Positions 26,433 through 34,919 of a stretch of DNA of 42,676 bases are shown here, one piece after another. Position numbers and translations under genes: made by a program. A model generated the notes under the pieces. That model was given only the letters and a program-made list of their open reading frames with translations, was not told the origin of the DNA and searched no databases. Source of the stretch: Pedosphaera sp. (GTDB lineage Bacteria; Verrucomicrobiota; Verrucomicrobiia; Limisphaerales; SXQI01); the NCBI GenBank assembly GCA_025359965.1, contig JANYDC010000092.1:1-42676 (forward strand), written 5' to 3'. The first letter of the stretch is position 1; each line of letters opens with the position of its first letter.

Positions 26433-27569
26433 ATGTTCCCCTTACGTCAGGATTCGACACTGTTATGCAAGTTGCCACACTGTCTAATAGCATTGGCGAC
26501 ATTGCTGCTTTTTTTTGTTTCGAACGGATGCCAGAAAAAATCTGATGGCGCCGCAAGAGAGATGCCCCCCACCCAAGTGGTGGCCGTCGAAGCACTGCTA
26601 CGGCGCTTGGAGGACAATCTTCCCTTGGTGGGAAGCGTGGTGGCGGATGAAGTCGTTGACATCCGCGCCGAAACGGATGGCGCAGTGCTGGAAATCCTTT
26701 TTAAGGAGGGTGATTTGGTGGAGGCGGGGCAGCTGCTTATCAAACTGGATGACACGCGCTGGACGACGGCGATGGCCCAAACGGAAGCCGCGCTCCGTTT
26801 GGCCAATGCCGAGTTTGACCGGAACTCCGCATTGCGAACCAACAATCTCGTTTCCCTTCAGGATTTCGAAAGGGTGGCGGCCACACTCGATCAAATGAAG
26901 GCCACCATAGAAGTGGATAGGCGCCGCCTTCGCGATGCTCGGATTACCGCACCCTTCCGTGGCAGGGTAGGGGCCAGATATGTGAGCCCAGGCCAGGTCA
27001 TTGCCCGTAACACAGTGCTCACTGTGCTGGTGAACAGTGATCCAGTGAAATTAGATTTTGAGGTCCCTGAGCGCTATGTAGGCACGGTTTCGATCGGCCA
27101 AAACGTTTCTCTTGATGTGGCATCCCGGCCGGGCAGAAGGTTTGAAGGAAAGGTCTACTTTATCTCGCCCACGCTGGATGCCACCAACCGCACCGTGTTA
27201 GTCAAGGCTTCGGTGCCGAATCTTGATGGAGCCTTGAAACCTGGCATGTTCGCCAATTTGAACCTTACTCTTAATGTTAGGGAATCGGCAGTGGTCATCC
27301 CCGAGGCGTCGATTGCTCAGCTAATGCCTGGGGATAAGGCGATGATCATGGTAGTGGACAGCGCCACGAACGCCCAGACGCGGACCATCGGCCTCGGACT
27401 TCGGCTGCCCGGACGAGTTGAGGTTCGCGAGGGATTGAAAGCGGGTGAGAGAGTGGTCGTGGAAGGATTGCAGAAAATTGTGCCGGGAAGACCTGTCCGC
27501 CTTGCGCCGGCCGAATCAGGCAAACCCTACCTGGATCAAATTGATCCCGCACCCAACGCCAAGTCCTGA
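26433..27569 (+). CDS. RND efflux periplasmic adaptor, lipoprotein
   Basis: The 378-residue adaptor begins with a lipoprotein signal peptide (LLLFFVSNGC, lipobox Cys at about 34). It continues with a barrel-sandwich/lipoyl half-motif (DGAVLEILFKEGDLVEAGQ), a helical hairpin (RTNNLVSLQDFERVAATL), the returning lipoyl half (ARITAPFRGRVGARYVSPGQ), a beta-barrel domain and a membrane-proximal domain. It would bridge the pump to an outer-membrane channel. An in-frame TTG at 26397 extends the frame, but ATG 26433 places the signal peptide correctly. Its TGA shares a base with the pump's ATG (TGATG), so the two are coupled. No TolC-like gene is in the window. Confidence 0.9.
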   Translation: MFPLRQDSTLLCKLPHCLIALATLLLFFVSNGCQKKSDGAAREMPPTQVVAVEALLRRLEDNLPLVGSVVADEVVDIRAETDGAVLEILFKEGDLVEAGQLLIKLDDTRWTTAMAQTEAALRLANAEFDRNSALRTNNLVSLQDFERVAATLDQMKATIEVDRRRLRDARITAPFRGRVGARYVSPGQVIARNTVLTVLVNSDPVKLDFEVPERYVGTVSIGQNVSLDVASRPGRRFEGKVYFISPTLDATNRTVLVKASVPNLDGALKPGMFANLNLTLNVRESAVVIPEASIAQLMPGDKAMIMVVDSATNAQTRTIGLGLRLPGRVEVREGLKAGERVVVEGLQKIVPGRPVRLAPAESGKPYLDQIDPAPNAKS

Positions 27570-30500
27570 TGAATCTTGCCAAAGTAAGCATTGGGCGGCC
27601 GGTTCTCACCAGCATGCTGAGTCTGGCACTGGTGTTGTTTGGAATTATCGCGGCCACGCGTCTGCCTGTGCGCGAACTGCCCGATATTGACGCACCTATC
27701 GTCAGTGTCAGCACCATTTATCCCGGTGCGAGTGCGGGTGTGGTGGAAACGGAGGTCACCGAACGCCTTGAGGAAGCCATCAATAACATCGAGGGCATCC
27801 GCACATTAACCAGCCAAAGCCGGGAACAGGCCAGCATCATCACCATCGAATTTAACCTGTCGCGCCAAATTGACCTCGCCGCTCAAGACGTGCGCGACCG
27901 CGTTTCACGAGTGCGTTCGCGCCTGCCGATCAGCGTCAGGGAACCGGTGGTCGAAAAGCAGGACGCAGACGCCCAGCCCGTGCTTTGGATTGGTCTAAGC
28001 AGCGACCAACTGACGCCAATTCAGCTGACTTTCCTTGCGGAGAAACAGATCAAGAACCGCTTTCAAACCATCAAGGGCGTCTCCTCAATACAGATTGCGG
28101 GCGAGAAACGTTTTGCCATGCGGCTGTGGTTGAATGCGCAACGCATGGCGGCACACAGAGTGACGGTGCTTGACGTTGAGCGTGCCCTCCGTGAACAAAA
28201 TGTGGAGCTTCCCAGCGGACGGATCGAAAACCTTGATCGTGAACTGACCATCCAGATGCTGGGTCAGCTTAAAACTGCCGATGAGTTTAACCGCCTGGTT
28301 CTGCGGACGGAAGGAGCGAGGGTGATCCGATTGCAGGATGTTGGACAAGCGCGAGCGGGCGTGGAAGAGGAGCGAACGGCCGCCCGTGTTGGTGGAAAAC
28401 CGTGTGTTTTTCTTGGTGTCATCAAACAGTCCAAGGCAAACACCATTGAGGTGGCCAATGGCATCAAAGCCGAGATGGAGGCCATTAAACCAAGTCTTCC
28501 CGCCAGCGTGATCGCCACAGTCAATTACGATGAGTCGGTTTACGTTGATCACGCCATCAAGGAGGTATGGGTCACGCTTTTCATCGCCTTCGCTCTGGTG
28601 GTCATCATCATCTATCTGTTCCTTGGTGATTTGCGTTCGACAATTGTGCCGGCCGTGGCGATTCCGGTCTCCATCATCGCCACATTCTTGGTTCTTCAGT
28701 GGTTGGGGTACTCCATCAACATTCTTACGATGCTGGCCTTCGTACTGGCCATTGGTGTCGTGGTCGATGATGCGGTCGTGGTGTTGGAAAATATTTTCCG
28801 ACACATTGAGGAGGGAATGCACCCGCGGGAAGCCTCGTTCAAGGCCATGGCTGAAATTTCAAGCGCCATCGTCGCAATTACTATTTCCTTGGTCGCTGTC
28901 TTCCTGCCCTTGGCATTCCAGAAAAGTGCGACGGGCCAGTTGTTCATCGAGTTCGCGGTGGCCATCGCCGGTTCAGTGGTGATCTCCGCCTTCGTTGCGT
29001 TATCTTTGACTCCCATGATGGCGGCTCGGATATTGAGGCCGGTCTCTCATGCTAGGCAGGGTCCAGTGGTGCGGCTTTTCAATCGCGGATACACACATTT
29101 GTCGGGGGTTTATGAGCACGTGCTCAAATGGTGTTTACGCCACAGGTTGAGCACAGTCGCCGCAGCCGCCTTAAGCATGGTCGTAATGGGCTGGCTGTTC
29201 ACCCTGTTGGAACGGGAGTTTCTTCCCGACGAGGATAAGGGACGATTTTTTTGCGCCGTGATCGCTCCGGAGGGCGCGACTGCCGAGTATACCGACCGCA
29301 TGCTCAAGGAGATGGAGTCCATCTTGGGGGCGAATCCCGACATTGAATCGTTTGGCTCAGTGCTAGGTTTCGGAGGCGGGGGCGGAAGCCAGGCAAACCG
29401 GGGCATCGTTTTTGTTAAATTGAAAGACGAACGCAAGCGATCGGTGCAGGAGATCGTGAACGGTCCCGGCGGGGTGCGAGGAAGATTCTTTAATGAGGTT
29501 GAGGGGGCAATTGCCATCCCGATTTTGCCCAAAGCCATTGGTCGTGGATTTGGATCGCCTTTTGAATTGGATATTCAGAGCCAGGATCTTGAAGCTTTGG
29601 ACCGCTACTGCGGGTCTCTTGCGGCAAAGCTTCGTCAATCCGGCTATTTGCAGAACGTGCGGGTTTCATACGAGGTCAACAAACCCGAAATGCGATTGGA
29701 AATTGACCGTAATCGTGCGGCCGCACTGGGGGTTTCCGTCGAGGATATTTCGCGCACGCTGCAGATTCTTTTCGGCGGACAGGATCTCAGCCGCATCAAA
29801 CAGGACGGCAAAGAATATTTAGTGATTGCCCAATTGGAACGCACGGACCGACTGGTGCCTGAAGATATTGACCGCATGTATATTCGCAATGCCAGGGGCG
29901 AGCTGGTGCAAATGGGTTCGGTCTTAAAGCGCAGCTCCTCTTCGGCGCCGAACACCATTGAACACTATAACCGCCTGCGCAGCGCCACCATTACGGCAAG
30001 CCCCGTTGGCGTCCCGCTCGGCACGGCCATTTCGCGCACCGAAACCCTTTTACGCGCGGATCTGCCGGACGGATTTCTTTTTGCCTGGTCCGGCGAGGCT
30101 CGCGACCTCAATGATTCTGGGGGTGAGACTCTGTGGATACTGGCTCTCGCACTAATCATTGTCTACATGACGCTGGCTTCTCAGTTTGAATCCTTAATTC
30201 ACCCCTTCACCGTAATGTTGGCCGTGCCTTTGGCGGGCTTGGGTGCTTTCGGGTTGTTGTGGGCAATGTCAGCCTTGGGCAAGTCAGGGCTGATCCCAGC
30301 TTTACCCGGAATGAACATCAATATGTTCAGTCAGATTGGATTGGTTTTATTGGTGGGCCTCGTCACTAAAAACTCCATCTTACTGGTTGAATTCGCGAAC
30401 CAGGAAGTTGCACGTGGATTGAACCCAACAGAAGCCATGATCCGCGCGGGAGTGGTTCGGTTGCGCCCAATACTTATGACCGCGCTTTGTACGATCGCAG

Positions 30501-30694
30501 GAATTCTTCCCATTGCCATTGGGTTCGGAGCAGGCTCGGAAAGCCGACGCCCGATGGGGCTGGCGGTCGTCGGTGGAATGATCACCAGCACTGTGCTCAC
30601 CCTGGTGGTGATTCCGGTGGTCTATTCCCTCTTCGGAAAATTTGGCAGTCGAAAAATTTCGGCTCAAACCACCCAGGTTAAGATACCGTGTTGA
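27569..30694 (+). CDS. RND family efflux transporter permease (AcrB/MdtB-like)
   Basis: This 1041-residue inner-membrane pump has the RND plan: first membrane helix, large porter loop, six helices, second loop and six helices. Proton-relay residues are present: Asp400 and Asp401 in AIGVVVDDAVVVLENI, and Lys934 in GLVTKNSILLVEF. Other family marks are REFLPDEDKGRFF after helix 7 and RLRPILMTALCTIAGILP near the C-terminus. Drug or metabolite export is expected; the substrate is not readable. The Gly-rich GFGGGGGSQANRG stretch near 600-612 is in the flexible porter region common in MexB/MdtB relatives. The 3' end faces the DMP19-like gene with 24 bases between stops. Confidence 0.92.
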   Translation: MNLAKVSIGRPVLTSMLSLALVLFGIIAATRLPVRELPDIDAPIVSVSTIYPGASAGVVETEVTERLEEAINNIEGIRTLTSQSREQASIITIEFNLSRQIDLAAQDVRDRVSRVRSRLPISVREPVVEKQDADAQPVLWIGLSSDQLTPIQLTFLAEKQIKNRFQTIKGVSSIQIAGEKRFAMRLWLNAQRMAAHRVTVLDVERALREQNVELPSGRIENLDRELTIQMLGQLKTADEFNRLVLRTEGARVIRLQDVGQARAGVEEERTAARVGGKPCVFLGVIKQSKANTIEVANGIKAEMEAIKPSLPASVIATVNYDESVYVDHAIKEVWVTLFIAFALVVIIIYLFLGDLRSTIVPAVAIPVSIIATFLVLQWLGYSINILTMLAFVLAIGVVVDDAVVVLENIFRHIEEGMHPREASFKAMAEISSAIVAITISLVAVFLPLAFQKSATGQLFIEFAVAIAGSVVISAFVALSLTPMMAARILRPVSHARQGPVVRLFNRGYTHLSGVYEHVLKWCLRHRLSTVAAAALSMVVMGWLFTLLEREFLPDEDKGRFFCAVIAPEGATAEYTDRMLKEMESILGANPDIESFGSVLGFGGGGGSQANRGIVFVKLKDERKRSVQEIVNGPGGVRGRFFNEVEGAIAIPILPKAIGRGFGSPFELDIQSQDLEALDRYCGSLAAKLRQSGYLQNVRVSYEVNKPEMRLEIDRNRAAALGVSVEDISRTLQILFGGQDLSRIKQDGKEYLVIAQLERTDRLVPEDIDRMYIRNARGELVQMGSVLKRSSSSAPNTIEHYNRLRSATITASPVGVPLGTAISRTETLLRADLPDGFLFAWSGEARDLNDSGGETLWILALALIIVYMTLASQFESLIHPFTVMLAVPLAGLGAFGLLWAMSALGKSGLIPALPGMNINMFSQIGLVLLVGLVTKNSILLVEFANQEVARGLNPTEAMIRAGVVRLRPILMTALCTIAGILPIAIGFGAGSESRRPMGLAVVGGMITSTVLTLVVIPVVYSLFGKFGSRKISAQTTQVKIPC

Positions 30695-30718
30695 GACTCG
30701 CCGGGCAAATTAGACTAC

Positions 30719-31876
30719 TCAGCAACGGAAAAACTCATCGGGGTGTTCGCAAACGTAGGCTTCGATATAGCTCTCAATTCGGAACTCCGCGCTCATCTGG
30801 AGAACGTTGAATTCTTCAGTGAACGCCGACATCACCTCATCATTGCTTTGCTCCCACTCAGTTTTCAGCTCCAATGCAGCTGTAAATTCCTGGCTGGCCT
30901 TCTTGATAGCCTCCGAGTTTCCTAGTTTCTTCGCCTCAGAATAAGTCCGATTTTTCTCCGCAGAACGTAAGTTAAGTTGGATAAGGTCCCTTGCGATGAG
31001 CATGACCCGTTCAAAAACATCGGAGTACGGCTTGGCGACAAGTAATTCGAATCCATTCGCGACTTCCGCAGCTAACACGTCGACACCAACCTGATTGGCT
31101 AAAAAAAAGCTAACTCCTCCGAGATGTACGGATTTTCCGAAAATATCAATAGCGATCAATGCCCGCTGACCATTCGAAAGTGTAGGTAAAGAGCTTAATA
31201 TATCTTTGCTGCCTGCATTGAGCTGTTCGAAGTAATCATCCCAGATCTTTGCGATCAGTGCCCAATGCAGGCCCTCTCCACTTAGACTGCCAGCCTTCCT
31301 GTTCGTTATGCGATAATCGCGTTTACCAGGTTCGAGAATGGCATTGGATTCTGCTTCAAGGTTCGAGGGCAAAACAAACTGATCACGGTTTTTCTTAAAA
31401 TACGATGCCTGAATGACAGCAAGCTTTGTGCGCTTTTTGGATTCGAGAATGCCGAAGGGAGTGTCGAAGATTTGATCCAAAGTTTTTTTACCTATCTTAT
31501 CCGCAGCCTTCCGCCGACGTTTGTGATTTTTGAGCATAGCCGGATCAGGAAAAAGTTGTTCCACCTTCCGAAGCAGTTTTAGATGTTGCTGCGCCCCCAA
31601 GGTCTCCAATGCTGCAAGAGCTTCCTGAAATGTATTGCCACTTGTGTTCCACAAGTATTGGTGGATGCCTCCATTATCGACCTCGCTCTCAAGAAAGCCA
31701 AGAGTCAGAAATGCCCGTTGTCCGGGTGTAAGGCGCTTGTGGAATGTTGCCATTTGGGATGGTGGGCAAACCATTTGAATTCGCCATACACCTTCCATAA
31801 CAGCCACCGGCCTTTCTTCAATCCTAACATTCGCCAAAGCCGACTCCGCGATGCGATAGTCTTTTTTCAGTCTCAT
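30719..31876 (-). CDS. protein with two DMP19/DUF4375-like units
   Basis: The 385-residue product contains two related units. The first, at about 48-115, reads LTPGQRAFLTLGFLESEV then GGIHQYLWN. The second, at about 231-298, reads LSNGQRALIAIDIFGKSV then GGVSFFLAN. Both have the Gly-Gly-x3-aromatic-Leu-x-Asn pattern of DMP19/DUF4375 (PF14300). Between them is a basic, helical stretch (KNHKRRRKAADKIGKK). Some family members mimic DNA and bind regulators, but most are uncharacterised, so no role is assigned. The open frame continues upstream into queD; ATG 31876 is the first sensible start but lacks a clear ribosome binding site, and the residues just before it look protein-like. Base composition looks more AT-rich than its neighbours. 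Confidence 0.62.
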   Translation of the reverse strand: MRLKKDYRIAESALANVRIEERPVAVMEGVWRIQMVCPPSQMATFHKRLTPGQRAFLTLGFLESEVDNGGIHQYLWNTSGNTFQEALAALETLGAQQHLKLLRKVEQLFPDPAMLKNHKRRRKAADKIGKKTLDQIFDTPFGILESKKRTKLAVIQASYFKKNRDQFVLPSNLEAESNAILEPGKRDYRITNRKAGSLSGEGLHWALIAKIWDDYFEQLNAGSKDILSSLPTLSNGQRALIAIDIFGKSVHLGGVSFFLANQVGVDVLAAEVANGFELLVAKPYSDVFERVMLIARDLIQLNLRSAEKNRTYSEAKKLGNSEAIKKASQEFTAALELKTEWEQSNDEVMSAFTEEFNVLQMSAEFRIESYIEAYVCEHPDEFFRC

Positions 31877-31973
31877 CGAAGCAGCTATTAGATTAACTGT
31901 GTCCTCGAAATCAAGCCTTCTGTACTTCTCACGCTTAATGCTCGCCGCGAATCCGCGTGAAAGACACGATAAA

Positions 31974-32336
31974 CTAATCCGCGCGGTACGTGCAGCTGGC
32001 AGTGCAAGTCTCAGCAACGGTGATTTCGGATAGTTGAGATAGAAGTGGTTTGGTTCGCTGCCAGAGCCAGACGGCGATATTTTCCGAAGTGGGATTTTCC
32101 AAACCGGGAATTTCGTTGAGATAGTGATGATCAAGCTTTTCCCAGATGGGTTTGAACACCCGGGAAATTTCCGCGTAATCGATCACCCAGCCATAGTGTG
32201 GGTCGACGGGGCCGCTAACCACGAGTTCGATGCGGAAGCTGTGGCCATGCAGACGTCGGCACTTGTGCTCTGGGGCCACATTCGGCAGGTGGTGGGCCGC
32301 TTCGAATTGATAGGTCTTCTTTAGTTCCATTGGCAT
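31974..32336 (-). CDS. queD: 6-carboxy-5,6,7,8-tetrahydropterin synthase QueD
   Basis: This 120-residue enzyme belongs to the 6-pyruvoyl-tetrahydropterin synthase family. QueD converts 7,8-dihydroneopterin triphosphate to 6-carboxy-tetrahydropterin in queuosine synthesis. Zinc ligands are visible as His15 (FEAAHH) and His30/His32 (LHGHSF). Cys26 in HKCRRLHGH is the catalytic Cys, Asp69/His70 in KLDHHYLN and Glu109 complete the site, and PTSEN at about 82-86 is the family motif. Length is normal. The start is ATG 32336 or ATG 32330; an ATA-type extension to 32360 would overlap luxC. It follows luxC by seven bases. No queC, queE or queF is in the window, so its link to the lux-like genes may be positional only. 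Confidence 0.88.
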   Translation of the reverse strand: MPMELKKTYQFEAAHHLPNVAPEHKCRRLHGHSFRIELVVSGPVDPHYGWVIDYAEISRVFKPIWEKLDHHYLNEIPGLENPTSENIAVWLWQRTKPLLSQLSEITVAETCTASCTYRAD

Positions 32337-32343
32337 ACAAAAT

Positions 32344-33705
32344 TTACACTTCCAAATCACACCACGTTACAAGATCGGCCAGGCAGGGGCGTCCATCGTG
32401 CCTCCAGCGAAGAGGCGGTTGCTGCATTCGACCGAAAGCGCAAATTCGTGTCACTCCCCAGGCGGCGAGTTGGGAGGCAATCTCCGGGACACGCGCATTT
32501 GAGGCGGCGAGCGCGACGGTCGACACCTTGCCGCGCAACGCATCCATGGCGATGAGCATCTGCTTCGCGTCCGCAACAGGTTTCACAAAGACGAAGCGCT
32601 GCAACGGAGATGGCTGAAAGATTGGATCATGATCGTAGACCACCGTCCACTGGGTGGAAGATGGGCTGGCCCATACCTTGGACTCTCCACCCATGGCGGC
32701 CCTGATTCCATAAAAACGGCGGAGGCTGCTGATATGGGCGGAGCGTTCAAGGGAAATTGCGCCGCGGGGATGGGTCGTCTCGCGCTGGGCCAGTTCGCGC
32801 GAAATATGTTCGGCAACCTGTATTGTTGTCACTGGTCCGCCGGACTCGACGTAGACCACATGAGGAGAAAGACAACCGGCCTGATCCCACATGGTGACAT
32901 CTCGGGCCACATCTTGGGCAAGCTGCCTCACTTTGTGCGGCGAGGTCGCATCGGAGGCGATGAAACCAACGCTCACTCTGTGGCCGTAGGTAAGGGTTCG
33001 AAGATGAGGTGGAATGCGAGAAAGTACAGAACTGAGCGTGTCATCACTACCTGTGACGGTAAGAAGATCGATCTCCTCGAAGAATGCGGATTCGAGTTTT
33101 TCAGCCCCTCCCGCCCATTCGGCGAGTTCAAGGCATGATCCCACCTTTGGATCCAGCAGATACACCGCATGAGCAAAAAGTCTTGGAAGAAAACTGCATC
33201 CCGTTGGGCATTTGATGAATTGAGCGCTCCGAATGAGGATGCCCATGGTCATGCTCATCCATGTCCCGTTGGGAAGCAATCCGCCTGAGATGTGCCCGAG
33301 CAATGAAACACCGCAGGCCCGCGAGGCCATTCCAGCACTACTCTCGCTTTCGGATGAAGACCATTCGTCCATACGGGTCTCGACACCGAGTTCCTGGCGC
33401 AGGAGATTGCGCAGATTGACCTCGGTAATTTCTGAGAAAAAGGCATCAATCCCTTCGGTTAGAATTTGCCGGGTAAATCCAGTAGCGAGAGGCCCTTCGT
33501 TTAGGACTTTTTGGCGAAGGGGACTTTCGGAATCCAGCCAAAGATTAGCCACATCGACCAGTAGCTTGATCATCTGACTGGTCGTGCGCTGACTCAGGTA
33601 TTTTTCATGATTGCGTCGAAGTGATCGGCATCCTTCGCGCAAAAGATCAGGCGTAAGAACAGCATCGGGTCCTACATCAGCCAAAAAATAAGAGGGTAAT
33701 TCCAT
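32344..33705 (-). CDS. luxC: LuxC-like long-chain acyl-CoA (acyl-protein) reductase
   Basis: The 453-residue product matches the LuxC family, aldehyde-dehydrogenase-like enzymes that reduce activated fatty acids to aldehydes with NADPH. The catalytic Cys278 sits in MWDQAGCLSPH, the LuxC signature. Other blocks are SLLGHISGGLLPNGTW, IKCPTGCSFLP and FYGIRAAMGG. In bioluminescent bacteria LuxC works in a complex with LuxE (acyl-protein synthetase) and LuxD; here only a LuxE-like gene is present, four bases upstream, and no luxAB or luxD. The pair could supply fatty aldehyde for another use, such as alcohol, hydrocarbon or envelope lipid formation. This role is inferred. Confidence 0.82.
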   Translation of the reverse strand: MELPSYFLADVGPDAVLTPDLLREGCRSLRRNHEKYLSQRTTSQMIKLLVDVANLWLDSESPLRQKVLNEGPLATGFTRQILTEGIDAFFSEITEVNLRNLLRQELGVETRMDEWSSSESESSAGMASRACGVSLLGHISGGLLPNGTWMSMTMGILIRSAQFIKCPTGCSFLPRLFAHAVYLLDPKVGSCLELAEWAGGAEKLESAFFEEIDLLTVTGSDDTLSSVLSRIPPHLRTLTYGHRVSVGFIASDATSPHKVRQLAQDVARDVTMWDQAGCLSPHVVYVESGGPVTTIQVAEHISRELAQRETTHPRGAISLERSAHISSLRRFYGIRAAMGGESKVWASPSSTQWTVVYDHDPIFQPSPLQRFVFVKPVADAKQMLIAMDALRGKVSTVALAASNARVPEIASQLAAWGVTRICAFGRMQQPPLRWRHDGRPCLADLVTWCDLEV

Positions 33706-33709
33706 GGGC

Positions 33710-34789
33710 TCAGATGTCAGCTTGAAATAGCGAGCAGCCTTTTTGCGGAGAATTTTCGGTTCGACCTAAAAGCACCATGCGACCTTTGTCCATTCGACCC
33801 AAATCCTCGGTTAAAATCCGCATGCAAGAGCCCACGTTCGCCAGATCGAGTATTTCAATGCAACCAGTCATGCCGTCTGCGATGGGTTGACCAGTCTCCG
33901 GCGAAATGACACGACAGTTGACCCACGGTGGCCACGTAAATTGTCCTGGCGACCCTGTGGAGTCATACGCCTGACTGGAAAGCTCGCTCATGCCGTACTC
34001 GGTGCGAATCTGGCTGGCATCGAGTTGAAATAGCGCTGCCAAATATTCGTGAAGCTCGGACCGAGTCAGAGTGCGCGATTGATTTTTATAGCCGCCCGTT
34101 TCTAGGATTGCCGAACCATTCGGCAATGAAAAGGTGCGACCCTGCGATGCGTCCAATAAATGCACGAAGCCAAAGGCCGTTCCAATCACCACTACCGGTT
34201 CAGATCGCGCATTTGCCTGTTTCAAACAAAACTCCAATTGCCCCCAGTCCACAGTCCAAGCGGCTCCGGCTTCAGAGCTTCCGCAATAATCGCATGAAGG
34301 AGCAATTTGACCCAAGGCTTGTATCATGTGGACCAACGATGAACAAGGTGCCTGTTCAGGTGGAGGAGTCAGGCTGATGATGGAGGGCGTCTGGCGCGTC
34401 AATGTTTGATCCGTAAGAAATCCTCTGCGAAACCAACCAGCCAGCGAAGCCTCGTAGACTCCAAGCGTTAACAAATTGAAAAAATGTCGGCTACGAATTC
34501 CTTGAGACGTGCCGCTTGAGGAAAAAAAACCAGTGCGCTCCCGCTGAGGCAAGACCGTAACCTCGGATTGTTTGAAAGCGGAAATAGGCAGGCTGGGAAT
34601 GTCTTCGACGCAACATACTGAACACGCATTGACTCCTATCTGTTTGCACCATGCCGCATAAACAGGATTGTGAAGGTGTTGATAACGGAAGAGCCGGAGC
34701 GCAATCTCCTCAAACGGAAAAAGAGACTCCGACCGGATTAAACCGATCGTCTCATCAGCCAGCTGCGCCAAAGAAATAGGATCAAACAT
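33710..34789 (-). CDS. luxE: LuxE-like acyl-protein synthetase
   Basis: The 359-residue product belongs to the LuxE family (PF04443), which activates fatty acids as acyl-adenylates and loads them onto its own Cys before passing them to LuxC. Recognisable parts are the adenylate-forming loop FFSSSGTSQGIRS at about 88-100, the TEYGMSELSSQ block and the ILTEDLGRMDKGRMVLLGRTE end. A Cys at 352, eight residues from the C-terminus, sits where the acyl-carrying Cys of bioluminescent LuxE lies near the chain end. It is the first gene of a minus-strand cluster with luxC, queD and the DMP19-like gene. The ATG at 34789 has no strong ribosome binding site. Confidence 0.8.
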   Translation of the reverse strand: MFDPISLAQLADETIGLIRSESLFPFEEIALRLFRYQHLHNPVYAAWCKQIGVNACSVCCVEDIPSLPISAFKQSEVTVLPQRERTGFFSSSGTSQGIRSRHFFNLLTLGVYEASLAGWFRRGFLTDQTLTRQTPSIISLTPPPEQAPCSSLVHMIQALGQIAPSCDYCGSSEAGAAWTVDWGQLEFCLKQANARSEPVVVIGTAFGFVHLLDASQGRTFSLPNGSAILETGGYKNQSRTLTRSELHEYLAALFQLDASQIRTEYGMSELSSQAYDSTGSPGQFTWPPWVNCRVISPETGQPIADGMTGCIEILDLANVGSCMRILTEDLGRMDKGRMVLLGRTENSPQKGCSLFQADI

Positions 34790-34814
34790 GTGGTTTTTAA
34801 AGGCTGGTTTTCCA

Positions 34815-34830
34815 CAACAGCCAACTGTTG
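34815..34830. promoter_or_regulatory. inverted repeat upstream of the luxE-like gene
   Basis: CAACAG at 34815-34820 and CTGTTG at 34825-34830 form a perfect 6-base inverted repeat with a 4-base centre, 26-41 bases upstream of the luxE ATG. It could be an operator or a small mRNA hairpin in the leader. A six-base repeat can arise by chance, so this is a weak call. Confidence 0.25.
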
Positions 34831-34919
34831 ATTAATCCAAAACGATCACATTTTCAACATGAATTGGCGGCGTTTCCTGATACCTTCCGTTTAGTCGGCG
34901 CGTGAATCAGCTTGGAGGA

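Noticed and set aside
28085..28822. Long antisense open frame inside the RND pump gene
   Set aside because: It is a shadow of the pump coding sequence, with His/Asp-rich composition typical of a reverse-complement frame and no ribosome binding site or family match.
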